Origin: Xanthomonas hyacinthi
GTDB lineage: Bacteria > Pseudomonadota > Gammaproteobacteria > Xanthomonadales > Xanthomonadaceae
Direction of reading: 5' to 3'
DNA: 64,000 nucleotides
NCBI RefSeq assembly: GCF_009769165.1
Contig: NZ_CP043476.1
Span: 1,991,001 to 2,055,000 of the forward strand
The position numbers and the translations under genes were made by a program. Positions 47,679 to 56,746 of this stretch are shown one piece after another. Under the pieces are notes generated by a model. It did not search any database. It saw only the letters and a list, made by a program, of their open reading frames with translations, and had not been told where the DNA came from. Within the stretch, counting starts at the first letter, position 1. Each line of letters opens with the position of its first letter.

Positions 47679-48521
47679 ATGCCGAAAGTCGCGGTCGTCA
47701 CCGGCGCCAGCCGCGGCGCTGGCAAGGGCATTGCCATTGCACTGGGTGAGGCGGGTATGACGGTCTATGTCACCGGCCGCAGCACCGCGAACGACGACAC
47801 CGCCTTTGGCGGATCGATCGGCGAGACCGCAGCAGCGGTGACCGCGGCCGGCGGCCGTGGCATCCCGATGGCAGTGGACCACGCCGACGACGCCGCGGTC
47901 GCCGATTTGTTCGCCAGAGTCGCCCACGAGCAGCAGGGCCTGGACGTGTTGGTCAACAACGCGGCCAAGGTTTCAGCACCGGCGCCGGGCGGTTTCTGGA
48001 ATGGCCCGCTCTACGCCATTGACCTGGTCACTGTCGGCCTGCGCTCGCATTACGTGGCGAGCTACCACGCAGCCCCGCTGTTGATCGCCCGCGGACGCGG
48101 CCTGATTGTCAACACCGGCCATTACGGCGCGGTCTCCTATTACCAGGGGCCTGCGTACGGCGCGCAGAAGGCAGGCGCCGACAAGATGGTGGCCGACATG
48201 GCCAAGGAGCTGCGGCCTCACAACGTCGCGGCGGTCTCCATCTGGATGGGCAGCCTGGATACCGAACGTGCCCGGGCCTACCTCGCATCGCTGCCTGCAC
48301 ACAGCCGGCCAACCATGCAGCGCGAATCACCCGAATTCACCGGCAGGGTGATCTCGGCCCTGCATGCCTCCGACGACATGATGGCGTTCTCCGGCCGGGC
48401 CCACATCGGCGCTGAAATGGGAGCGCTTTTCAACATCACCGAATCCGACGGAACGCGGCCGCGCTCGCATCGCCTCACTATGGGCGGCCCGCCGGAACTG
48501 CATCGGAGCCTGCTGGCATGA
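47679..48521 (+). CDS. Short-chain dehydrogenase/reductase, third copy
   Basis: 280 residues, ATG 47679 preceded by AGGAG. VTGASRGAGKGIA is the cofactor loop, NNAAK follows, and the catalytic stretch is NTGHYGAVSYYQGPAYGAQKAG: the usual Ser is not obvious before the YGAQK Tyr/Lys pair. It resembles DHRS1-type SDRs. It overlaps the next gene by ATGA, so the two are translationally coupled. Confidence 0.88.
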   Translation: MPKVAVVTGASRGAGKGIAIALGEAGMTVYVTGRSTANDDTAFGGSIGETAAAVTAAGGRGIPMAVDHADDAAVADLFARVAHEQQGLDVLVNNAAKVSAPAPGGFWNGPLYAIDLVTVGLRSHYVASYHAAPLLIARGRGLIVNTGHYGAVSYYQGPAYGAQKAGADKMVADMAKELRPHNVAAVSIWMGSLDTERARAYLASLPAHSRPTMQRESPEFTGRVISALHASDDMMAFSGRAHIGAEMGALFNITESDGTRPRSHRLTMGGPPELHRSLLA

Positions 48522-49110
48522 CCCACTACACCCGGCCCAACTTCCAGCGCTCGGCGCTCATCACCATCGACACCCAATGCGACACATTGGACGGGCAACC
48601 GCTGGAGATCGCCGGCACCAGCGCGGCATTGAAGCCGATGGCGGCGCTGGTCCAGGCCTATCGCGACGCAGGCAGGCCGATCGTGCACGTGGTGCGGATC
48701 TACCGCGCCGACGGAACCAATGTCGACCTGTGCCGGCGAGAGGCTGTCGAACAGGGCGCAGCGATCCTGGCCGCGGGCTCGCCGGGCTGCGAGATCGCGC
48801 CGGCCCTGCTGCCATCGCCGGACACCCGCCTGGATGTCGATGCCCTGCTGCTGGGCCAGGCGCAGGTGATCGGTCCCCATGAAACGATCCTGTACAAGCC
48901 ACGCTGGGGCGCGTTCTTCCAGACCACGCTGGAGGATCAGCTCCACGAGATGCAGGTGGACACGCTGGTGTTCGCAGGCCGCAATTTCCCCAACTGCCCG
49001 CGCACCTCGATCTACCAGGCCAGCGAGCGGGATTTCCGTATCGCCGTGGCCGCCGATGCCCTGTCCGGACTCAAGGAAACGGGCACCGCAGAGCTTCGCG
49101 GCATCGGCAA
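48518..49110 (+). pseudogene. Isochorismatase-family cysteine hydrolase, 3' end replaced by repeat element
   Basis: ATG 48518 overlaps the SDR stop. The catalytic triad of the family is intact: Asp in ALITIDTQCD, Lys in ILYKPRWGAFF, Cys in GRNFPNCPRTSIYQASERDF. After RGIG at ~49107 the reading frame passes into element copy C and a second copy D, finally stopping at 49381 with a tail of ~90 foreign residues. The core fold may be nearly complete, so some activity is possible; the natural C-terminus is lost. Confidence 0.75.
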
Positions 49111-49114
49111 CATC

Positions 49115-49169
49115 AAAGGGGCCAGAGGAAATATCCACTTCAACCGCATATTTCCTCCGGCCCCTTTTT
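49115..49169. repeat. GGGGCC hairpin element, copy C
   Basis: AAAGGGGCC-A-GAGGAAATAT, a 13-base loop (CCACTTCAACCGC), then ATATTTCCTC-C-GGCCCCTTTTT. The stem is ~20 bp with a single A/C mismatch. It is preceded by AACATC, as is copy D. Confidence 0.88.
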
Positions 49170-49285
49170 CGACGCTCCACGCGCGCTTGCCGGGCTTCTG
49201 CGACGCGGGTTTCTGTTTCGAGATCCTGTTCGAGTTGGATGCGCAGCTCACGCATGGAGCGCGTTATTTCCTCCCAGGCAACATC

Positions 49286-49365
49286 AAAGGGGCCAGAAGA
49301 AATATCCACTTCAACCGCATATTTCCTCCGGCCCCTTTTCCCCCGCCCCTTTTTCCCCTTTTTCC
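49286..49365. repeat. GGGGCC hairpin element, copy D, with reverse-complement unit tail
   Basis: Same hairpin as copy C with one base change (AGAAGAAATAT), in direct orientation ~171 bases later. The 3' side carries extra reverse-complement units (CCCCTTTTTCCCCTTTTTCCC). The 116 bases between C and D are coding-like on the minus strand (EEITRSMRELRIQLEQDLET) but were not recognised. Confidence 0.85.
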
Positions 49366-49447
49366 CGCAGACGGTAGCTAGGGATGTCACCATTGGGGTA
49401 GTGCATCCAGCACGCACCATCGATCAACCACCGAATTCCAGCGCCCC

Positions 49448-50260
49448 ATGCCCGAACTCCCCGAAGTAGAAACCACCCGGCGTGGCCTGGAGCCGCATCT
49501 GCTGGGGCGCCGCATCCATGGCGTGATCCTGCGCCGGCCGGACCTGCGCTGGCCGATCCCGCCGGAAGTGGCGCAGCGGCTGCCGGGGCAGCGCATCGAC
49601 GGCATCCGCCGTCGCGCCAAGTATCTGCTGCTGGAGACTGAGGCCGGCAGTGCGCTGCTGCACCTGGGCATGTCCGGCAGCCTGCGCGTGCTGCCCGGGG
49701 ATACGCCGCCGCGGGCGCACGATCACGTGGATATCAGCCTGGAAGACGGACGCGTGCTGCGCTTCAACGATCCGCGCCGGTTCGGCTGCCTGCTGTGGCA
49801 GGCGCCGGGCCAGACTCACCCGCTGCTTGGGGAGCTGGGGCCGGAGCCGCTGTCGGACGAATTCGACGGCGATTATCTGTTCCGGCGCAGCCGTGGCCGC
49901 AGTGCGCCGGTCAAGACGTTCCTGATGGACCAACGCATCGTGGTCGGAGTCGGGAACATCTATGCCGCCGAAAGCCTGTTCCAGGCAGGCATCAGTCCGC
50001 TGCGCGAGGCCGGGGAGGTCTCGCGGGTACGCTATGCGCGCCTGGCCGCGGCGGCCAGGGCGATCCTCGGCTATGCCATCGCCCGCGGCGGCACCACGTT
50101 GCGCGACTTCATCAGCCCGGACGGGGCGCCTGGCTATTTCGAGCAGGAACTGGCGGTCTACGGCCGCGAGGGCGAGGCATGCAAACGCTGCGGGCGGGCG
50201 CTGCGGCACGCCAGCATCGGCCAGCGCGCCAGCGTCTGGTGCGGGAGCTGCCAGCGCTGA
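49448..50260 (+). CDS. mutM: Formamidopyrimidine-DNA glycosylase
   Basis: 270 residues starting [14 protein letters not shown]: Pro2 and Glu3 are the catalytic pair. The H2TH region is seen in [22 protein letters not shown] and the C-terminal zinc finger in [24 protein letters not shown]. It removes oxidised purines (8-oxoguanine) and nicks the strand. It marks the return to core chromosome after the accessory block. Confidence 0.97.
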   Translation: MPELPEVETTRRGLEPHLLGRRIHGVILRRPDLRWPIPPEVAQRLPGQRIDGIRRRAKYLLLETEAGSALLHLGMSGSLRVLPGDTPPRAHDHVDISLEDGRVLRFNDPRRFGCLLWQAPGQTHPLLGELGPEPLSDEFDGDYLFRRSRGRSAPVKTFLMDQRIVVGVGNIYAAESLFQAGISPLREAGEVSRVRYARLAAAARAILGYAIARGGTTLRDFISPDGAPGYFEQELAVYGREGEACKRCGRALRHASIGQRASVWCGSCQR

Positions 50261-50270
50261 CGGACGCCCG

Positions 50271-50624
50271 CCGGGCAGCGCGGCAAGCTGCTGCTGCAGC
50301 CGTCGGCCGGCTGGATCGCCGCTTTTGCCGGCGGCCAGGCCTGGGTGGTCCGCTTCGCGCACCAGCCGCACGCACGCATCCATCCCGTGCAGGGCCAGGT
50401 CGAGTTCTACCTGGATGCGCCGGCTTCCGATCCGGGTGGCGGCCTGCTGCAACTGGAAGTGCACGCGCCGTACCGGACCCGTGCGCCGGGCCAGCAGATG
50501 CAGGCCGAGGAGCGGTGTGACGTTGCTGGACGATGCCGGTGGCGGCGACCCGGCGCAGCAGCGCCGCTTCCTGTGCCGGCATGCCGCGGCGCTGGCGCTG
50601 GATGGCGCCTGCGCCACGCCCTAA
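50271..50624 (+). pseudogene. 3' remnant of a DUF4380-like gene with frameshift
   Basis: The frame KLLLQPSAGWIAAFAGGQAW, continuing QVEFYLDAPASDPGGGLLQLEVHAPYR, looks like the end of a secreted DUF4380-type protein. A shift near 50515 (GAGCGGTGTGACG) is needed to reach LLDDAGGGDPAQQRRFLC, which ends before the TAA at 50622. No start is present; only the last ~115 codons remain between mutM and opgD. Confidence 0.5.
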
Positions 50625-50669
50625 CGCCGCTTGTCTATGATGGAGCCCCTTTCCGCTTCGATCCGGCCC

Positions 50670-52274
50670 ATGCAACGACGCGATTTCCTCAAGAACGCCG
50701 CCGCCGCCTTCGCCGCCATGGGCTTGCCCGCGATGCCGATGCTCGGCCAGGCCGCCCCCGCGGTCGGCCTGCGCCGCCTGGGCAAGCCGCAGCCCTTCGA
50801 TTACGCCTGGCTCAAGGGCCACGCCCGGGCCATGGCCCAGGCGCCCTACCAGAGCCACAAGCGGGTGCTGCCGGGACCGCTGGAAGCGCTGAACTGGGAC
50901 CAGTACCAGTCGATCCGCTACCGCCAGGACCATGCGCTGTGGGCGGTCGACAACGGGCCGAAATTCCAGGCCAAGTTCTTCCACCTGGGCCTGTACTTCA
51001 AGTCGCCGGTGCACATGTTCGACCTGGTCGACGGGCAGGCGCAGGAACTGGCCTACGACGGCGCCGCGTTCGACTACGGCAGCAGCGGTTTGCAGGGCAA
51101 GCACCTGCCCAAGGAGCTGGGTTTCGCCGGCTTCCGGCTCAACACCAAACAGGACACCGACCGCGACTTCGCCGCCTTCCTCGGCGCCAGCTATTTCCGC
51201 GCGGTGGGCAAGGAAGGTCAGTACGGCCAGTCCGCGCGCGGGCTGGCGATCGATACCGGCACCGGCGGCCCGGAGGAATTCCCGGACTTCATCGCCTACT
51301 GGCTGGAGCAGCCCAAGGCCGGCTCGGACACGGTGGTGGTGTACGCGTTGCTGGACTCGCCGAGCGTGGCCGGCGCCTACCGTTTCGCGATCACCAACGG
51401 CGACGTGCTGCTGATGGACATCGACAGCGCGCTGTATCCACGCAAGACCATCGAGCGGCTGGGCCTGGGCCCGTGCACCAGCATGTACCAGGTGGGCGAG
51501 AACGACCGCCGCATGGACTGGGACTGGCGCCCGGAAATCCACGATACCGACGGCCTGGCGATGTGGACCGGCGGCGGCGAGTGGATCTGGCGGCCGCTGT
51601 GCAATCCGCCGCAGCTGCGCTTCAACATGTTCGTCGATGAGAACCCGCGCGGCTTCGGCCTGCTGCAGCGCGACCGCAACTTCGACCACTACCACGACGA
51701 CGGCGTGTACTACGACAAGCGCCCGTGCCTGTGGGTGGAACCGAAGCAGGGTTGGGGCAAGGGCTCGGTGCAGCTGGTGGAGATTCCCACCATCGACGAG
51801 ACCTTCGACAACATCGTCGCGTTCTGGAATCCGCAGGACAAGCCGCAGCCTGGGCAGGAATTGCTGTTCGGCTATCGCCTGTACTGGGGCGCGCAGCCGC
51901 CCGCCGCCTCGCCGCTGGCGCAGTGCGTGGCCACGCGCACCGGCCTGGGCGGCGTGGTCGGGCAGAAGCGCAGCCACTTTTCCTGGCGCTTCGTGGTGGA
52001 CTTCGTCGGCGGCGAGCTGGCCGCGCTGGGCAAGGACAAGGACGCCAAGGTCGAGGCGGTGCTGCAGCTGAGCCGCGGCAGCACCGAGATCGTCTCGGCG
52101 CGGCCGCTGCACGAACTCTCCGGCTATCGCGCGATGTTCGACGTGGTGCCGCCGGACGAGAGCACGCAACAGATCGACATCCGCCTGTTCCTGCGCGCCG
52201 GCGCCACGCCATTGACCGAAACCTGGCTGTACCAGTGGACGCCGCCGCCGGCGGCCGAGCGCAAGCTGTATTGA
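50670..52274 (+). CDS. opgD: Periplasmic glucan biosynthesis protein D
   Basis: 534 residues from ATG 50670, which puts a twin-arginine signal (QRRDFLKNAAAAFAAMGLPA) at the N-terminus; upstream in-frame ATGs at 50637 and 50640 would only lengthen it. The OpgG/OpgD signatures include LKGHARAMAQAPYQ, FRLNTKQDTDRDFAAFLGASYFRA, and DENPRGFGLLQRDR. It trims or structures the osmoregulated periplasmic glucan backbone. No opgG/H partner is nearby. Confidence 0.95.
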   Translation: MQRRDFLKNAAAAFAAMGLPAMPMLGQAAPAVGLRRLGKPQPFDYAWLKGHARAMAQAPYQSHKRVLPGPLEALNWDQYQSIRYRQDHALWAVDNGPKFQAKFFHLGLYFKSPVHMFDLVDGQAQELAYDGAAFDYGSSGLQGKHLPKELGFAGFRLNTKQDTDRDFAAFLGASYFRAVGKEGQYGQSARGLAIDTGTGGPEEFPDFIAYWLEQPKAGSDTVVVYALLDSPSVAGAYRFAITNGDVLLMDIDSALYPRKTIERLGLGPCTSMYQVGENDRRMDWDWRPEIHDTDGLAMWTGGGEWIWRPLCNPPQLRFNMFVDENPRGFGLLQRDRNFDHYHDDGVYYDKRPCLWVEPKQGWGKGSVQLVEIPTIDETFDNIVAFWNPQDKPQPGQELLFGYRLYWGAQPPAASPLAQCVATRTGLGGVVGQKRSHFSWRFVVDFVGGELAALGKDKDAKVEAVLQLSRGSTEIVSARPLHELSGYRAMFDVVPPDESTQQIDIRLFLRAGATPLTETWLYQWTPPPAAERKLY

Positions 52275-52403
52275 GGGCGGCCGAGCGCTGCCGCGTCATG
52301 CGGTGTCGCTCGGCTGCAGGGTGTGTCCGTTCGCTCGCCGCACTCGAGTTCGCGTGCGGTTGCCAGCGATGGCCGGGCGCCGCATTCGATCCCGGAGCAA
52401 TTG

Positions 52404-52560
52404 TAGGAGGAGGGGTTTCAACCGCGACGCTTTTTGCGGTGCGTTGAAACTGCCGGCGCCGTTCGTCGCGGCTGAAGCCGCTCCCAGCAAGAGGCGCGCG
52501 GCCAACGCGCAGGGTGCACGGTGGGAGGGACTTCAGTCGCGACGCTTTTCCGCGGCACTG
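52404..52560. repeat. Cluster of dispersed GGCTTCAGCC-type repeats
   Basis: Three alternating units: GTAGGAGGAGGGGTTTCAACC (52404 onward), GTCGCGGCTGAAGCCGCTCC (near 52467) and GTGGGAGGGACTTCAGTCGC (near 52521). They fill most of the 52275-52592 gap between opgD and the next gene; nothing else is seen there. Confidence 0.65.
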
Positions 52561-52592
52561 CGCACAGACCGGCTTCGCGCGTTGCGGCGGAC

Positions 52593-53348
52593 TCAGGGCT
52601 TGGCCGGCGCCTGCGGCGTCGGCGCGCTCTCCTGGGTGATGTCCTCGACATCGCCGATATCCACGCGGCCGGGCGTGCGGCCGTCCCAGACCCGGTCCTG
52701 CAGCTTCCAGTACGCCGCCGGTTCCCAGAATTCCTTGGCGTAGAACACTTCCGGATCGATGCTGCCGCCGCGTGGACCGTTGATCTGCACGCCGGAGGCG
52801 CCGGTGTGGCCGAGCATGCTGCCGGTGCTGCGCGACGCTTCGCGGCGCAGCACCGCTTCCTGGCGCGGCTTGGCCGCCTGGTCGCCGTACTCGGCCAGCA
52901 TCTGCTTGTCCTGCTTGATCGCGCGCTGGCGCTCTTCGGGGGTCAGCTGGTTCCAGTACTCCATCTTGCGCGTGGTGAACGCGTCGTAGCCGCGCTCGGA
53001 GGCCAGCGCCATCCACAGGAAACCCATCGCGCGATCCTGCGCCACGCCCTGGCCTCCCCAATACATTTCGCCCAGCCGCGCCTGCGACGGCTTGTCGGCA
53101 TAGCGCGCGGCGAGCTGGTAGTTCTTTCTGGCCTCGGCGAACTCGCCCTTCTTGTCGGCGCGGATACCGGCGCGGCGGTAGAACAGGTCCAGATGCGCCT
53201 CGAGGAAACCGTCGGTCATCACCTGCGCCGGAATGTCCTCGAACGTGCGCGCATTGTCGGCGGCGGCCGCGTTGCCGGACAGCGCGAGCGCAACCGCAAA
53301 GGCCAGGGCGGTGCAGCCGCCGACGGCGTATCCCTTGAACTGATGCAT
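52593..53348 (-). CDS. Secreted Sel1/TPR-like protein of unknown function
   Basis: 251 residues from ATG 53348 with GGGAAGAG upstream. Signal peptide (TALAFAVALALSGNAAAA). The middle of the protein (AGIRADKKGEFAEARKNYQLAARYADKPSQARLGEMYWGGQGVAQDRAMG) has the Sel1-like periodicity. The C-terminal third is not repetitive and contains DPEVFYAKEFWEPAAYWKLQDRVWDG. Possibly a periplasmic scaffold. 53349-53619 is intergenic with nothing recognisable. Confidence 0.75.
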   Translation of the reverse strand: MHQFKGYAVGGCTALAFAVALALSGNAAAADNARTFEDIPAQVMTDGFLEAHLDLFYRRAGIRADKKGEFAEARKNYQLAARYADKPSQARLGEMYWGGQGVAQDRAMGFLWMALASERGYDAFTTRKMEYWNQLTPEERQRAIKQDKQMLAEYGDQAAKPRQEAVLRREASRSTGSMLGHTGASGVQINGPRGGSIDPEVFYAKEFWEPAAYWKLQDRVWDGRTPGRVDIGDVEDITQESAPTPQAPAKP

Positions 53349-53619
53349 GTAACTCTTCCCATGAGTGCGATCGCTGGCGATTCTAGACGTGCGCTGCGGC
53401 GGCGATCCATAGACGGATGGCCTATGCGGCGGCTGCCATGCAGGCGTCGTCAATCGTCGTTCATGATCGGCGCGTCCGCTGCCTGCAGCCGTGCCGAACC
53501 GGCGGATGTACCCACCAGGCCATTGCATAGCGCTCATGGCAGCTGTCGCCTGCGCATGCGGCCAAGGCGTAACGCCTCCCTGCCGAGGCCTTTCTTGCGC
53601 CTGCGCGACTACGCAGTGG

Positions 53620-54240
53620 CTACCGCGGCAGCGCGATCTGCAACGGATCGATACGGCCTTCGCCACGCATGATCTTCTTGAACTCGGCGCGGCTCACCGA
53701 CACGTAGCGTTCGTTGCCGCCGATCTCCACCTGCGGCCCGTCCTGCACCGCGTGGCCGTCGGCGTCCACGCGCACGGTCATCGTCGCCTTGCTGCCGGTG
53801 TGGCAGATGGTCTTGATCTCCTGCAGTTCGTCGGCCCAGGCCAGCAGGTACTGGCTGCCTTCGAACAGTTCGCCGCGGAAATCGGTGCGCAGGCCGTAGC
53901 ACAGCACCGGGATGCGCAGCCGGTCGACCACCTCGCTGAGTTGCCAGACCTGCGCGCGGCTGAGGAACTGCGCCTCGTCCACCAGCACGCAATGCAGCGC
54001 ACCGTCGCGGGCGATGTCGTCCTGCAGCAGCGCCAGCAGGTCGGTGTCCGCCACGAACGTGTTGCCATCGGCGCGCAGGCCGATGCGCGAGGCGACCACG
54101 CCGCTGCCGTCGCGGTGGTCCAGGCGCGGGGTCAGGATCGCGGTGCGCATGCCGCGCTCGCGATAGTTGTGCGCCGACTGCAGCAGCGTGGTGGTCTTGC
54201 CGGCGTTCATCGCCGAATAGTAGAAGTACAGTTTCGCCAT
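53620..54240 (-). CDS. tdk: Thymidine kinase
   Basis: 206 residues: P-loop [13 protein letters not shown], the VLVDEAQFL Walker B-like segment with catalytic Glu, and [20 protein letters not shown] lasso region. The usual C-terminal zinc-binding Cys pairs are largely absent here (one Cys in TICHTG). It salvages thymidine to dTMP and is divergent from rep. Confidence 0.95.
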   Translation of the reverse strand: MAKLYFYYSAMNAGKTTTLLQSAHNYRERGMRTAILTPRLDHRDGSGVVASRIGLRADGNTFVADTDLLALLQDDIARDGALHCVLVDEAQFLSRAQVWQLSEVVDRLRIPVLCYGLRTDFRGELFEGSQYLLAWADELQEIKTICHTGSKATMTVRVDADGHAVQDGPQVEIGGNERYVSVSRAEFKKIMRGEGRIDPLQIALPR

Positions 54241-54375
54241 GCTCCGATTCTAGCGCGGCGGCCAGCCCCGTCGCAGGCCGGATGCGCCAGGGAAAACCCG
54301 TTCAGCGCCAGCGCGGTGGCGCGGTCCTCGCCGCCGGCCGGCGCCCGCTACAATGCGCGGCCCAGGGAAGTCTTC

Positions 54376-56352
54376 ATGCACGGTCTCAATCTCCCCCAGC
54401 GCGCCGCGGTGCTGCATTGCGAAGGCCCGTTGCTGGTGCTGGCCGGCGCCGGCAGCGGCAAGACCCGCGTGATCGTGGAAAAGATCGCGCACCTGATCGC
54501 CACCGGCCGCTACCCGGCCAAGCGCATCGCCGCGATCACCTTCACCAACAAGTCGGCCAAGGAAATGCGCGAGCGCGTGGCCAAGCGCATCCGCGGCGAC
54601 GCCGCCGATGGCCTGACCATCTGCACCTTCCACGCGCTGGGACTGAAATTCCTGCAGATCGAGCACGCCGCGGTCGGCCTCAAGCGCGGCTTCTCGATCT
54701 TCGACGCCGACGATGCCGCCGCGCAGATCAAGGACCTGATGCACGGCGCCAAGCCCGATGCGATCGACGACGCCAAGAATCTGATCTCGCGCGCCAAGAA
54801 CGCCGGGCTGTCGCCGGAGCAGGCGATGGCCGCGGCACGCAGCAACCGCGAGCAGGAAGCGGCCAGCCTGTACGAGCGCTACCAGGCGCGGCTGAGCACC
54901 TTCAACGCGGTGGACTTCGACGATCTGATCCGCCTGCCGGTGCAGGTGCTGGAGGAGAACGAGGACATCGTCATGGCCTGGCGCGAGCGCATCGGCTATC
55001 TGCTGGTGGACGAGAGCCAGGACACCAACGACGCGCAGTACCGGCTGCTGAAGATGCTGGCCGGCCCGCGCGGCAACTTCACCTGCGTGGGCGACGACGA
55101 CCAGAGCATCTACGCCTGGCGCGGCGCCAATCCGGAAAACCTGATGCAGATGGGGCGCGACTATCCGGCGCTGCAGATCGTCAAGCTGGAGCAGAACTAC
55201 CGCTGTTCCAACCGCGTGCTGCGCGCGGCCAATGCGCTGATCGCGCACAACCCGCACGAGCACCTGAAGACCCTGTGGAGCGACCAGGCCGACGGCGAGC
55301 GCATCCGCGTATGGGAATGCCGCGACAGCGAGCACGAGGCGGAGAAGGTCGCCGCGGAGATCGCCTACCTGGGCACCGCCAAGCAGGTGCCGTGGAGCGA
55401 TTTCTGCATCCTGTTCCGCGGCAACTTCCAGTCGCGGCCGCTGGAAAAGGCCTTGCAGATCGCCGGCGTGCCCTACCACATCACCGGCGGCACCGCGTTC
55501 CTGGAACGGCAGGAAGTGAAGGACGTGCTGTCGTGGCTGCGGCTGCTGGTCAATCCCGACGACGATGCCGCGTTCCTGCGCGCGGTGCAGGCGCCCAGGC
55601 GCGAGGTCGGCGCGACCTCGCTGGCCAAGCTGGCCGAACTGGCCGCGGCCAAGCATCTGCCGATGTCGCGTGCGGCCGAGTCGATGGGCGCGCTGCAGCA
55701 GCTGCCGCCGCGCGCGGCCAACGGCCTGAGCGATTTCGTCGACGTCCTGCACGAGCTGCGCACCGCCTCGTTGACCCTGTCCTCGGCCGACCTGGTGCGC
55801 CAGCTCGCCGAGCAGTCCGGGCTGATCCGCGAACTGCGCAGCCAGTGCAAGGACGAAACCACCTTTCAGCGTCGCCGCGGCAACCTGGAAGAACTGGCCA
55901 AGTGGTTCGAGGGCGGCCCGCGCGGCGCCAGCGTCGGCGACCTGGCGGCGCAGCTGGCGCTGCTGTCGCGCAACGACAAGGACGATGGCGGCAACCAGGT
56001 GCGGATGATGACGATGCACGCGTCCAAGGGCCTGGAGTTCCGCTACGTGTTCATCGTCGGCTGCGAAGACGGCGTGCTGCCGCACGAGGTCAGCCTGGAG
56101 GAGGGCAACCTGCAGGAAGAGCGGCGCCTGCTGTACGTGGGCATCACCCGCGCCAAGGAACAGCTGTGGATGAGCTACAGCAAGCTGACCCGCAAGTTCG
56201 GCGAGCACATCCGGCTCAAGCCCAGCCGTTTCTTCGCCGAGATTCCGGCCGAGGAAATGCAACGCGACGGCGCCGACCCGGTGGCCGACGCCGAGCGCAA
56301 GAAGGAGCGCGCCACTGCCGGGCTGGCGGCGATCCAGGCGTTGTTCGATTGA
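54376..56352 (+). CDS. rep: ATP-dependent DNA helicase Rep (UvrD superfamily)
   Basis: 658 residues from ATG 54376. Superfamily 1 motifs: QRAAVLHCEGPLLVLAGAGSGKT (Q motif and Walker A), ITFTNKSAKEM (Ia), LLVDESQDTN (II), VGDDDQSIYAWRGA (III), EQNYRC (IV), VRMMTMHASKGLEF (V), LYVGITRAKEQL (VI). It is a 3'-5' helicase that clears proteins ahead of the replisome. Length matches Rep rather than the longer UvrD. Confidence 0.95.
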   Translation: MHGLNLPQRAAVLHCEGPLLVLAGAGSGKTRVIVEKIAHLIATGRYPAKRIAAITFTNKSAKEMRERVAKRIRGDAADGLTICTFHALGLKFLQIEHAAVGLKRGFSIFDADDAAAQIKDLMHGAKPDAIDDAKNLISRAKNAGLSPEQAMAAARSNREQEAASLYERYQARLSTFNAVDFDDLIRLPVQVLEENEDIVMAWRERIGYLLVDESQDTNDAQYRLLKMLAGPRGNFTCVGDDDQSIYAWRGANPENLMQMGRDYPALQIVKLEQNYRCSNRVLRAANALIAHNPHEHLKTLWSDQADGERIRVWECRDSEHEAEKVAAEIAYLGTAKQVPWSDFCILFRGNFQSRPLEKALQIAGVPYHITGGTAFLERQEVKDVLSWLRLLVNPDDDAAFLRAVQAPRREVGATSLAKLAELAAAKHLPMSRAAESMGALQQLPPRAANGLSDFVDVLHELRTASLTLSSADLVRQLAEQSGLIRELRSQCKDETTFQRRRGNLEELAKWFEGGPRGASVGDLAAQLALLSRNDKDDGGNQVRMMTMHASKGLEFRYVFIVGCEDGVLPHEVSLEEGNLQEERRLLYVGITRAKEQLWMSYSKLTRKFGEHIRLKPSRFFAEIPAEEMQRDGADPVADAERKKERATAGLAAIQALFD

Positions 56353-56357
56353 GGCTG

Positions 56358-56378
56358 GGATTGGGGATTGGGGATTCG
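56358..56378. repeat. GGGATTGGGGATTC-type repeat after rep
   Basis: GGGATTGGGGATTGGGGATTC directly after the rep stop; three tandem GGGATT units. See 17483-17560. Confidence 0.6.
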
Positions 56379-56437
56379 TAACGGCGGTAGTGCGCAGTGC
56401 GATGCGTGGCATGCCTGAGTGAAGCGCGTGCTTGCAT

Positions 56438-56573
56438 TTCCCTTCTCCCACCGGGAGAAGGTGCCCCGTAGGGGCGGATGAGGGTACGGGCGCAGCCTCG
56501 TGCACCCAACCCCAGCGAGACGCTTCGCGCCGTACCCTCACCCCAACCCCTCTCCCGGGGGAGAGGGGCTCAA
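56438..56573. repeat. Composite repeat, copy 1 (upstream side of the glyS stop)
   Basis: Left half CCCTTCTCCC...GGGAGAAGGTGCCCC (hairpin), then GATGAGGGTACGGGCG; right half CGTACCCTCACCCC then CCCCTCTCCCGGGG. TGAGGGTACG and CGTACCCTCA are complementary, so the two halves can fold together. A second copy in the same orientation is at 59004-59144. Additional GGCTTCAGCC-type units fill 56605-56695. Confidence 0.75.
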
Positions 56574-56692
56574 CCCGCTGCTTGTACATGGCCAACCGAG
56601 TGCACTGTAGGAGGAGGGGCTTCAGCCCCGACGCTGTTTTCTCAGCACTGCAGGATTACCGCTTCGCTCGCCGCCACTGAAGCCGCTCCCAC

Positions 56693-56719
56693 AAAAAAGA
56701 AGAGGCTGCTTTCGCAGCC
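56693..56719 (-). terminator. Rho-independent terminator after glyS
   Basis: On the minus strand: GGCTGC-GAAA-GCAGCC then TCTTCTTTTTT. It starts about 28 bases beyond the glyS stop. Confidence 0.85.
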
Positions 56720-56746
56720 CCTATATGCCTCTGTCCGTCTCCCTAC

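Noticed and set aside
48278..49420. 380-codon minus-strand frame across the hairpin copies
   Set aside because: It exists only because the repeats are open in several frames; the plus-strand isochorismatase-like gene explains the region. A short coding-like piece between copies C and D is left as unexplained.
54250..56595. 781-codon minus-strand frame opposite rep
   Set aside because: The plus strand has all superfamily 1 helicase motifs; the antisense frame is compositional.
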